From OMOG01 sp041485845 (GTDB taxonomy: Bacteria > Acidobacteriota > Terriglobia > Bryobacterales > Bryobacteraceae), in assembly GCA_041485845.1 (NCBI GenBank), contig JBGPKH010000029.1, positions 1 through 28,596 of the forward strand: a stretch of DNA of 28,596 nucleotides, written 5' to 3'. The notes beneath the pieces are model-generated. The model ran no database searches. It was not told where the DNA came from and saw only the letters and a program-made list of their open reading frames with translations. Of this stretch, positions 8,790-16,281 are shown in pieces. A program made the position numbers and the translations under genes. Each line of letters starts with the position of its first letter. The stretch's first letter is position 1.

Positions 8790-10198
8790 GGCAACGGACG
8801 GTTATGATTCGGATTCGCGCACGCTTGTTCTGCGTCCTCCTGGCCGCGGCTGTATCCGGTTTCGCCCAGCGGGGGCCGATTGACCAGCAGCTCACCTTCA
8901 CGCCGAACCACACTAGCGGCATCTACGACGTGGGCGAAACGGTTGGCTGGACGGTAACGCCGGGTCCGGTGACACCCACTTACGCCTACAAGTGGACCAT
9001 CCGGCGCAATAATGCGGTGGTTCTCAAAGAAGGCAAGCTCGATCTTTCCTCGGGCAAGGATAAGATCGAAATCACCGGCGACCAGCCGGAGATGCTCTAC
9101 GTCGCTATAGAACCGTACGCCAACCTCGTTGAGGATGCGTCCGTACCCGGCGCCTCAAGTCCGGCGGCGCAGTCCTCCACCGGCGGAGCGGGCCGCGGGG
9201 CCGCTCCCGGCTATGTGGGAGGCAACACCGGCCGCAACAACGGACTCTACGCGGTCGGCGCCGCGGTCGCGCCGGCGAAAATCGGGCTCTCGACGCCGCG
9301 TCCCGGCGATTTCGACGCATTCTGGGATGGCAAACTCGCCGCACAGGCGAAGGTCCCGATCAACCCGGTTCTGACGCCGGTCCAGACCGATGTAGCTGGC
9401 GTCGAGTTGAGCATGTTCGTACTGGAAGCGCTCGGGTCGCAAACGCACGGCTACGTCGCCAAACCCGCCAGGGAAGGAAAATTTCCGGCGCTCATCCAAT
9501 TGCAATACGCGGGCGTGTATGCGTTGAACGCGCGCGCCGCCGCGCAGCGTGCGGCCGAAGGCTGGCTATTCATCAACGTGGATTCGCACGACAAGCTGCC
9601 GTCGGAGGCCGCCGGGAACGCGCCGCGGAACTATCAGGCTGTGGGCAACACGGAGCGCGAGAAATCGTATTTTCTGAACATGTACCTGCGCGACTCGCGG
9701 GCCTTGGATTACCTGCTGGCGCGGCCCGACTGGGACGGGAAGACCATTGTGCTGACCGGAGGCAGTATGGGTGGCCAGCAGAGTTTGGTGCTGGCGGGCC
9801 TGCGGCCCGAGAGAATCACGGCGGCGCTGGTCTGCGTGCCGGCCGGCGCGGACGCCAACGGAGATCTTCACGGCCGGAAAGCCGGCTACCCCAACTGGCC
9901 ATCGGACAACCCGGACGTGATGAAGACCGCGCTCTATTTCGATACCGTCAATTTTGCTTCACGCATCAAGGCGCCGGTTCTTGCGGGGATGGGCTTCATC
10001 GACACGATTTCGCCGCCCGCCGGGGTCTGGACGGCGCTGAACCAGATTGCCGGCCCCAGGGAACCGCTGCCCATGATCGAATCCGAGCACGACAACCTAA
10101 CGCCGCAGAAGGGGAGGGCCTGCCCCGCGAGGACGAGAGAAATACTCGATCTTCTAGTGAAGGGCGGCGAGTACAGGCCCAGCGCGCTCAAACCGTGA
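8786..10198 (+). CDS. Exported CE7-like acetyl-xylan esterase
   Basis: GTG 8786 overlaps the preceding stop (GTGA) with GGGAG at 8771-8775. ATG 8804 is the alternative; both precede a signal peptide (IRARLFCVLLAAAVSGFAQR). The product is 470 aa from GTG. An Ig-like N-terminal region (about 35-115: SGIYDVGETVGWTVTPG) is followed by a Gly/Ala/Ser-rich linker (about 120-150), then an alpha/beta hydrolase introduced by PGDFDAFWDGKLAAQ, typical of acetyl-xylan esterases of the AXE1/CE7 type. The predicted triad is Ser327 (GGSMGGQQ), Asp406 (GFIDTISPP) and His435 (ESEHDNL). The sequence after the nucleophile (RPERITAALVCVPAGAD) also follows the CE7 pattern. The expected role is removal of acetyl groups from xylo-oligosaccharides. 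It is translationally coupled at both ends to its neighbours. Confidence 0.85.
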   Translation: MRQRTVMIRIRARLFCVLLAAAVSGFAQRGPIDQQLTFTPNHTSGIYDVGETVGWTVTPGPVTPTYAYKWTIRRNNAVVLKEGKLDLSSGKDKIEITGDQPEMLYVAIEPYANLVEDASVPGASSPAAQSSTGGAGRGAAPGYVGGNTGRNNGLYAVGAAVAPAKIGLSTPRPGDFDAFWDGKLAAQAKVPINPVLTPVQTDVAGVELSMFVLEALGSQTHGYVAKPAREGKFPALIQLQYAGVYALNARAAAQRAAEGWLFINVDSHDKLPSEAAGNAPRNYQAVGNTEREKSYFLNMYLRDSRALDYLLARPDWDGKTIVLTGGSMGGQQSLVLAGLRPERITAALVCVPAGADANGDLHGRKAGYPNWPSDNPDVMKTALYFDTVNFASRIKAPVLAGMGFIDTISPPAGVWTALNQIAGPREPLPMIESEHDNLTPQKGRACPARTREILDLLVKGGEYRPSALKP

Positions 10199-11379
10199 AG
10201 ATACGAACGACTACCAGGTTCTGCCATAGAAATAGGTGTCAGGTGCGATTGCAATTCGCCGCCGCAATTTGCTGCACCACTGCGGGTACGGTTTACTGCC
10301 AACGAGGTCCCGCGCCCTATTATGAGGACACCAACAGTGTCCCGGTCTCACCCGAGGTGCGCGCCGACCGGACCGTCACGTTTCGACTCTTCGCCCCCAA
10401 GGCGAGCGAAGTGGTCTTGATGGGATCGCCGGGCATTCTGGAGGTGATCAAGAAACCCATGCCGCTGCAGCGGGACGATAAGGGAGTATGGAGCCTGACG
10501 GTGGGCCCGCTGCCCGCGGGTTTCTACACCTACGGGTACGCCATCGACGGCGGTGTGCGAATGCCCGATCCGTCGAATCCGAATCTGGAATTGCGCCGTT
10601 GGGGGCCGACCAGCATCTTCATCGTGCCTGGCGGAGAGAAAGCCGTCATCGAAGAACGGCGGGTGCCGCACGGGACGGTTCACGTGGAGTTCTACGATTC
10701 CGCCAACTTGAACGGCGAACGCATGGTCTATGTCTACACGCCGCCGGGTTACGAGGCCGGCAAGCTGAAGTACCCGGTTCTCTATCTGTTGCATGGCAAC
10801 GGTCAAATCGAAGCATCCTGGACCTGGACCGGACGGGCCAACGTGATCATGGATAACCTTCTCGCCGAGGGGAAGATCAAGCCGATGATTGTAGTGATGC
10901 CTTACGGCCACGTGCCGCGAGAGATCAAGACGGCGTCTACTGCTCCCGCCCCGGCCAATGACCCGGCCGCGATCGAGAAGGAATTGCTCACGGCGGTGAA
11001 GCCTCTGGTCGAAGGCAAATATCGTGTCTTGCCCGACCGCAAACACCGGGCGATCGGGGGATTGTCGATGGGTGCCGGCCAGTCGATGGCGATCGGGCTC
11101 CACAATCTGGATCAGTTTGCGTACGTCGCCGCGTTTAGCGGCGGCGGCAATCGCACGGAATGGGAGAAAGCGGATGCGGCGATGCTGAATCAGAAGCTCA
11201 AAGTCCTGTGGCTCGGCTGCGGCACCGAGGACGCCGGCTACAACGGCGTCAAAGCGATGGACGACCTGCTCACGAAAAAGAACGTGAAGCACGTGTGGAA
11301 CGAGTCGGGCGGCGGACATAGCTGGCCTAACTGGCAGGTGTACCTTTCGAAGTACGCGCCCTTGCTGTTCCGCGAGTAG
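10195..11379 (+). CDS. Exported CE1-like esterase (feruloyl/acetyl-xylan esterase type)
   Basis: The product is 394 aa. GTG 10195 overlaps the preceding stop by four nt (GTGA). A hydrophobic stretch after basic residues (VRLQFAAAICCTTAGTVYCQRG) acts as a signal peptide; the start is therefore slightly uncertain. Residues about 50-140 form an early-set/CBM48-like beta domain (VTFRLFAPKASEVVLMGS ... PAGFYTYGYAIDGG). Then comes an esterase-D-type alpha/beta hydrolase: MVYVYTPPGYEAGKLKYPVLYLLHG, nucleophile Ser291 in GGLSMGAGQ, acid in the GCGTEDAGY loop and His375 in GGGHSWPNWQ. This two-domain layout is typical of CE1 feruloyl esterases in xylan loci. It is the last gene of the plus-strand cluster and converges on xylA. 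A second gene of the same type is at 14979-16193. Confidence 0.87.
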   Translation: MKIRTTTRFCHRNRCQVRLQFAAAICCTTAGTVYCQRGPAPYYEDTNSVPVSPEVRADRTVTFRLFAPKASEVVLMGSPGILEVIKKPMPLQRDDKGVWSLTVGPLPAGFYTYGYAIDGGVRMPDPSNPNLELRRWGPTSIFIVPGGEKAVIEERRVPHGTVHVEFYDSANLNGERMVYVYTPPGYEAGKLKYPVLYLLHGNGQIEASWTWTGRANVIMDNLLAEGKIKPMIVVMPYGHVPREIKTASTAPAPANDPAAIEKELLTAVKPLVEGKYRVLPDRKHRAIGGLSMGAGQSMAIGLHNLDQFAYVAAFSGGGNRTEWEKADAAMLNQKLKVLWLGCGTEDAGYNGVKAMDDLLTKKNVKHVWNESGGGHSWPNWQVYLSKYAPLLFRE

Positions 11380-11528
11380 TGAACGCTGGCCGCCGGCACT
11401 GGACCGGCGCCGGGACTTGCGCGGCCGCAAGGAGTCAGTCCCCGCGATGTCACGGTGGTACGCGAAGGCGATTGGTAGGCGACGGGCGCAAAGACACAAG
11501 CAGCGCCGCGAGGCCGATCCTGCGCCTC
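11380..11528. other. Convergent intergenic region, no clear terminator
   Basis: These 149 nt separate the ends of the CE1-like esterase (plus) and xylA (minus). A small GC-rich inverted repeat CTTGCG-CGGC-CGCAAG lies at 11416-11431 and a CCGGCGCCGG palindrome lies just before it. Neither is followed by a T-run on either strand, so a standard intrinsic terminator is not supported. Confidence 0.3.
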
Positions 11529-12845
11529 TTAGAGATACCTGCCCAACAGATTCTCGATCAGTTCCTGCCTGCCGGACCGCGCCTGCGGCGCGACGGCTTC
11601 GGCGACCGCTCCATCCGACAACTCCTCCAGAGTCATCCTGCCATCGAGAACTGCACGGCCGAGTTCGCCCTGCCATCCGGCATATCGCTCCTTGACGATT
11701 GCCGCGAGTTCTCCGCGCTCGATCATGGCGGCAGCGTTAAGGAACCCGCGCGCCACCGTGTCCACGCCCCCGATGTGCGCGTAAAAGAGATCGGCCGGGT
11801 CGATGCTCTGCCGCCGGAGCTTCGCGTCGAAGTTGTTGCCGCCGGTCGCGAAACCTCCGCCCTGCAGGATGTAGTAGAGGGCCGTTGTGATCTCGCGAAC
11901 GTCGTTCGGGAACTGGTCCGTATCCCATCCGTTCTGCGGATCGCCCCGATTCATGTCGATCGACCCAAAGACGCCAAGCGCGACCGCGGTCGCGATCTCG
12001 TGTTCAAAGCTGTGGCCGGCCAGCGTTGCATGGTTCGCCTCGATATTCAGCTTCACGTCCTTTTCCAGCCCATTGGCGACCAGAAAAGCGTAGACGGTCT
12101 CGACATCGTGGTCGTACTGATGCTTGGTGGGTTCGTGCGGCTTCGGCTCGATCAGAATGGTTCCTTGAAAGCCGATCTTGTGCTTGTGCTCGACCACCAT
12201 CTTCAGGAAGCGGCCGAGCTGTGCCTTCTCCTGTTCGAGATCGGTATTCAGGAGGGAATCGTAGCCTTCCCGGCCGCCCCACAGGACGTAGTTCTCGCCG
12301 CCGAGACGCTTCGTCAGTTCCATGCAGTGCCGCACCTGGGTGGCGGCAAACCGGAACACATCCGGATCCGGGTTGGAAGCCGCGCCCGCCATGTAACGCG
12401 GGTGGCTGAAGAGGTTCGCCGTGCCCCAAAGCAGCTTCACTCCGGTGGCCGCCATCTTCTCCTGGATGCGATAGCCGATCCGCGCGAGATGGTCGACGTG
12501 CTCGCGGATGGTGTGCGCCTCAGCCATCACATCCGTATCGTGAAAGCAGAAGTACGGCAGGCCCAGCCGGGTGAAGAACTCGAAAGCTTCGTTCAGCTTA
12601 TGTTCGGCACGCGCCTGATCCATCGGTGCAATGTTCCAGGGACGGTGGAACGTGCCGGGCCCGAACATGTCGGCGCCCTCGTTGCAGAACGTGTGCCAGT
12701 AGCAGACCGCCATTCGAAGATGGTCCTCCATCCTCTTGCCGAGGACGACGCGGTCCTTCTCGTAATAGCGGTAGGCAAGCGGGTTCCCGGAGGCCACGCC
12801 CTCAAACTGAATCGGCGGGATGCCGGCGAAGTAAGACTGTGACAT
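11529..12845 (-). CDS. xylA: Xylose isomerase
   Basis: The product is 438 aa from ATG 12845 (minus), with GAGGAG eight nt upstream. It converts D-xylose to D-xylulose in the cytoplasm and has no signal peptide. Long-form (class II) xylose isomerase motifs are all present: the N-terminal GKRMEDHLRMAVCYWHTFC, FCFHDTDV with catalytic His102 and Asp105, ENYVLWGGREGYDSLLNTD, metal-ligand strand TILIEPKPHEPTKHQYDHD, NIEANHATLAGHSFEHE, and GSIDMNRGDPQNGWDTDQFP. The length is standard. It is the last gene of the minus-strand receptor-esterase-arabinofuranosidase cluster, 58 nt after GH51, and provides the direct metabolic link to xylan breakdown. No xylulokinase is seen in the window. Confidence 0.97.
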   Translation of the reverse strand: MSQSYFAGIPPIQFEGVASGNPLAYRYYEKDRVVLGKRMEDHLRMAVCYWHTFCNEGADMFGPGTFHRPWNIAPMDQARAEHKLNEAFEFFTRLGLPYFCFHDTDVMAEAHTIREHVDHLARIGYRIQEKMAATGVKLLWGTANLFSHPRYMAGAASNPDPDVFRFAATQVRHCMELTKRLGGENYVLWGGREGYDSLLNTDLEQEKAQLGRFLKMVVEHKHKIGFQGTILIEPKPHEPTKHQYDHDVETVYAFLVANGLEKDVKLNIEANHATLAGHSFEHEIATAVALGVFGSIDMNRGDPQNGWDTDQFPNDVREITTALYYILQGGGFATGGNNFDAKLRRQSIDPADLFYAHIGGVDTVARGFLNAAAMIERGELAAIVKERYAGWQGELGRAVLDGRMTLEELSDGAVAEAVAPQARSGRQELIENLLGRYL

Positions 12846-12903
12846 TCAAGAATCTCCTCAACAGGGACAACTTTCGGGTTTCGAAACCGCTGTAGCCATG
12901 GCG

Positions 12904-14808
12904 CTATTTCAAGTCGATTTGAACGACCTGAATGGTGTACGCGGGCATCACATGCTGCACGCGCCCGCCGGTGATGCTCGCAGTGGACTTGACGGGCACG
13001 ATGCGCTCGGGATGGGTGATGGTGTTCGTGGCCCAGGTCGAGTTTGCCTTCAGGGTGTCGATGCGGGCAGTATGCGGACCCGCGCCGAGCCCGTTCAGGG
13101 CGAGCGCGACCGGCTGCCCGGCCGAACTCGCGTTGACCAGCTTCAGGCAGAGTTTGTCCGGTGACGCGGTCACGGAGTAGAAGAACCGGTCGCCGGCTCC
13201 CGAAACGGAGGACTCCACGGTGTGATCTCCCAGGCACGAAGCGAACATCACCTGCGCATAGTAGCTCGGCGAACCGTAGCTGTTCAATGTATCGTAGCCG
13301 ATCAGGTCCGAACTCCACTGCATTCCGCCCGGATTGACATTGACGAACAACGGCGCGTATGCCGACATCACGACCACATCGCTATTCCGTTCCATGCCGG
13401 TCATGAACGCGGCATCGCCCAAGGCAGCGCCGAGGTTGGGAGTCGGCGTGCCTTCACGCGTAGCCCATTCGCCGACGAAGATCTTCGGGCCATTGCGATC
13501 GGTTTTGTCGTAGTGGCGCGCCTCTTCGAACATGCCCTGTTCCCGCTTGTAGTAGTGGTCATCGACGAGATCGGGAGTCATGCCTTTCACCGGCATCGTG
13601 GCAATCACCTGGATATCCGGGTACTTCGCCTTGATGGCCTTGTAGAACTGAGCATACCGGCCGTCGTAGGTCCTGGCCCGGTCGAAATTGTCTTCATTGC
13701 CGATCTCCACGTAGCGCAGGGTGAACGGAGCCGGATGCCCGTCGCGCGCACGCACCGCGCCCCACTTCGTGCCGGTTCCTCCGGTGACGTATTCGATCTC
13801 CTCCAGGCCTTCCTGAACGTAGGGATCGAGATCCGGCCCCGGCTTCACCACCTGCCCGCCGAGAGAGTAGCCGGCGTAGATGCCCAGGAGCGGTTGCATG
13901 TGCAGGTCCTCGCACCATTCCAGGAACTCCAGTAGCCCCATGCCATCGGAGGAGTGGTAGTTCCACGTGGTGGGGTGCGTCGGACGGTCGACCAGCGGAC
14001 CGATCGTTTTCTTCCAATCGAAGCGCGTCTCGATCCGGTTGCCTTCGAGGTAGTTTCCCCCGGGAAAGCGCAGGAAAGTTGGACGCATGGCGGCCAGCTT
14101 CTCCATGATGTCGATGCGGTTCCCGTTTTGCCGGCCGTGATAAGTGGGCGGGAACAGGGAAACCAACTGGAACCACAGAGTCGCGGGTTTATCGATGGTC
14201 AGCTCGAGATGGTTTTCGGAGGACGCGGTGGTATTACCGGACTGCATCTCGAACTTGTACTCCTTCCAAGCGCGTCCCGTCACCGAGACCGACGCTTTGG
14301 CGAGAACCTGACCGGACTGGTCCGCCACGAGCGCAACCCGCATGGGCAGAGCGCCCTCGGAATCGCTCTTGGCGTATAACGACCCCGTGTACCGGGTATT
14401 CGGCCGCACAGCGATTCCCCAGTAGCCTTCGTTGAGGAGACCTGCGGGGCTGTCGACGCCGGCTTTCGTGACCTCGAGTTTCGCGCTCGAAGGGAGCGCC
14501 GCCGATGGCCCTTCCTTCGAATCGACGCTCACCTTCGCCGATGCAGTCCCTCTCTCGACCAGGAACCAGTTGAGAATACCCGACCAGTCGGATCGGAAGG
14601 TGCGGTTGCGGACCAGTTCCGCGTACAACCCGCCGTCATAGGAGTAGTTGATCTCTTCGGTCATCAGGCCGTAGAGCGTCGGGCTCACCGCCGCTTTCGG
14701 CCGGTTTACCTCCACGTTAAGCGTCGCCGGCCCCTGTCCGTGCAGGACCGGCGACGCCAGCGCAGACAGCAGCAAGGCGCTTGCAATCAGTGTGGAACGA
14801 TTGTTCAT
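12904..14808 (-). CDS. Exported GH51 alpha-L-arabinofuranosidase
   Basis: The product is 634 aa from ATG 14808 (minus), with AAAGGA just upstream. A Sec signal (STLIASALLLSALASPVLHGQ) predicts export. The N-terminal half carries YGLMTEEINYSYDGGLYAELVRNR followed by a carbohydrate-binding-like beta-sandwich (about 100-225). Next comes the GH51 barrel: PTFLRFPGGNYLEGN, acid/base Glu372 in YVEIGNED, and nucleophile Glu447 in FVGEWATREG. A beta-domain closes the protein (about 510-634). The family removes alpha-L-arabinofuranosyl groups from arabinoxylan and arabinan. This long exported form is larger than the roughly 500-aa intracellular GH51 enzymes and fits extracytoplasmic debranching. It lies 170 nt downstream of the CE1-like esterase and upstream of xylA in the same direction. 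Confidence 0.92.
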   Translation of the reverse strand: MNNRSTLIASALLLSALASPVLHGQGPATLNVEVNRPKAAVSPTLYGLMTEEINYSYDGGLYAELVRNRTFRSDWSGILNWFLVERGTASAKVSVDSKEGPSAALPSSAKLEVTKAGVDSPAGLLNEGYWGIAVRPNTRYTGSLYAKSDSEGALPMRVALVADQSGQVLAKASVSVTGRAWKEYKFEMQSGNTTASSENHLELTIDKPATLWFQLVSLFPPTYHGRQNGNRIDIMEKLAAMRPTFLRFPGGNYLEGNRIETRFDWKKTIGPLVDRPTHPTTWNYHSSDGMGLLEFLEWCEDLHMQPLLGIYAGYSLGGQVVKPGPDLDPYVQEGLEEIEYVTGGTGTKWGAVRARDGHPAPFTLRYVEIGNEDNFDRARTYDGRYAQFYKAIKAKYPDIQVIATMPVKGMTPDLVDDHYYKREQGMFEEARHYDKTDRNGPKIFVGEWATREGTPTPNLGAALGDAAFMTGMERNSDVVVMSAYAPLFVNVNPGGMQWSSDLIGYDTLNSYGSPSYYAQVMFASCLGDHTVESSVSGAGDRFFYSVTASPDKLCLKLVNASSAGQPVALALNGLGAGPHTARIDTLKANSTWATNTITHPERIVPVKSTASITGGRVQHVMPAYTIQVVQIDLK

Positions 14809-14945
14809 GATGTCCTTTGTACAGCTCGCCGATGCTGCTCAGATTAGCGCCTGGCGGCCTGGCTGTTCAGATCGCGGGACTGCCTAACCCTCGGCAACGG
14901 ATCCATCCTTGTGAAACACGCGCGGTGAAAGCGCGCGACATCGGC

Positions 14946-14974
14946 CGGCTCCCCGCGAACGGGGGCGTGAGCCG
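14946..14974 (-). other. Intercistronic stem-loop between esterase and GH51 genes
   Basis: The sequence contains CCCCG-CGAA-CGGGG (14951-14964) bracketed by CGGCT and AGCCG (14946-14950 and 14970-14974), giving a bulged hairpin just after the esterase stop codon. There is no T-run, so it is more likely an mRNA processing or stability element than a terminator. The remaining part of the 170-nt gap shows no gene. Confidence 0.3.
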
Positions 14975-14978
14975 CCGC

Positions 14979-16193
14979 TCACTTGAAGAGCAGCGGAGCG
15001 AAATCGCGCAGACAACGGCGCCACGTCAGCCATTCATGCGCCGTGCCGGCGGACTCGAAATAGACATTCTTGACGCCTGCCTGGCTCAAAGCGTCGCTGA
15101 AGGTCTTCGTGCCTGGGCCTTCCACAGAACCAATGCCCAGGAAGAGCACCTTCATCTTCTTATTGAATGCCGCGGCATCCGCAAATACGCCGTTATTCGA
15201 GGTCTTCGGATCGAATCCGCCCCGGCCGCCGCTGCTGCCGCTAAACCCGCCGAGGTAGGCGAACTTGTCGGTGTTCGAGAGAACCGTCGTGAACGACTGC
15301 ATGCCCCCCATCGAGAGCCCCGCCATCGCTCGATTCTCGCGCCCGGGCGCCGTGCGATACGTTCGCTCGACCATCGGGATCAAATCGGTCAACAACATTT
15401 CCGTGAAGACCCCGCTCCAGTTTCCGGCGAGTCCGCCACGGCCCCCGGCGGGGACACCGCGTCCGCCCGGCGGCGTCACGTCCGCCATGGTGGGGCGAGC
15501 GATGATGCCGCGGGCCGCATACAGGGAGGCATCCTCGCCCGGCTTCACCGCGTTCAGATTGTCCATTACGACAATCATCGGCTTAGCCTTCTTCTCGGCG
15601 ATGAGATTGTCCAGTATGAAATCGACGTGACCCTGCGTGGTCCATCCCTGCTCGTTCTCGCCCCAGCCGTGAAGCAGGTAGAGAACCGGGTAACGGCTTC
15701 GCGAATTGGCATCGTACTCCGGCGGAGTGTACACGTAACAGCGGCGCCACTTGCCCGTGACTTTGGAGTAATACGACCGTTGGCTGACCTGGCCGTGCGG
15801 CACGTCCTTAGCGGAGTAGTAGGCTGCGTCCGCCTCGGGCTCGGGGATTTCGATGCCACTGTTGTCCCATCCCAAGCCGAAGAATGTGCGCGTTGCCGGG
15901 TCGGCGATCACCGAGCCGTCCACGACGATGCTGTAATAATGGAAACCGACCACCTGAGGCGGTATCGTGGCCATCCATAAGCCATCGGCACTGCGCGTCA
16001 TGTCATGGGCGCCGCCCAACCGCACCTGCACTTTCTGCGCATCCGGCGCCGACACGCGGAAGGTCACGCGACGATCCGCATGTACACAGGGATACGGAGC
16101 TCCCGGAATGTTCAGAGAGGAAGGCCTGCAGTCGTCATTTGCCTGTCCCCAGCAGAGCCCGCAACCAAACAGCGCCCATACGATGATTCTCAT
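14979..16193 (-). CDS. Exported CE1-like esterase with Gly/Arg-rich loop
   Basis: The product is 404 aa. ATG 16193 (minus) is chosen for the adjacent AAGGAGG at 5 nt spacing and because it opens the signal peptide MRIIVWALFGCGLCWGQ. A beta domain of early-set type (about 38-125: RVTFRVSAPDAQKVQVRLGG) precedes the hydrolase: CYVYTPPEYDANSRSRYPVLYLLHGWGENEQGW, nucleophile Ser294 in AGLSMGGMQ and His386 in GTAHEWLTWRR. The pattern matches feruloyl/acetyl-xylan esterases of CE1 and the downstream-converging paralogue at 10195-11379. Around residues 232-255 there is an insertion TPPGGRGVPAGGRGG, and a shorter SSGGRGG follows the nucleophile. The gene lies 88 nt after the receptor gene and before GH51, so it is probably part of that operon. 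Its C-terminus (AHEWLTWRR...FAPLLF) also matches the relic at 27874-28029. Confidence 0.87.
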   Translation of the reverse strand: MRIIVWALFGCGLCWGQANDDCRPSSLNIPGAPYPCVHADRRVTFRVSAPDAQKVQVRLGGAHDMTRSADGLWMATIPPQVVGFHYYSIVVDGSVIADPATRTFFGLGWDNSGIEIPEPEADAAYYSAKDVPHGQVSQRSYYSKVTGKWRRCYVYTPPEYDANSRSRYPVLYLLHGWGENEQGWTTQGHVDFILDNLIAEKKAKPMIVVMDNLNAVKPGEDASLYAARGIIARPTMADVTPPGGRGVPAGGRGGLAGNWSGVFTEMLLTDLIPMVERTYRTAPGRENRAMAGLSMGGMQSFTTVLSNTDKFAYLGGFSGSSGGRGGFDPKTSNNGVFADAAAFNKKMKVLFLGIGSVEGPGTKTFSDALSQAGVKNVYFESAGTAHEWLTWRRCLRDFAPLLFK

Positions 16194-16281
16194 TGAGTCC
16201 TCCTTTTGGAACGTAGATTCAGTATCACCACGGGATGGCCCGATTGTCCGGAAAGTCACAGAGCCTCCCGAGGGTCGTGGG

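Noticed and set aside
11411..11431. GC-rich palindromes between the convergent genes as a bidirectional terminator.
   Set aside because: The stem is 6 bp and there is no T-run on either strand.
11379..12842. Plus-strand open frame of 487 codons lying opposite xylA.
   Set aside because: It is the antisense shadow of a certain xylose isomerase gene in GC-rich DNA. It has no family features or ribosome site of its own.
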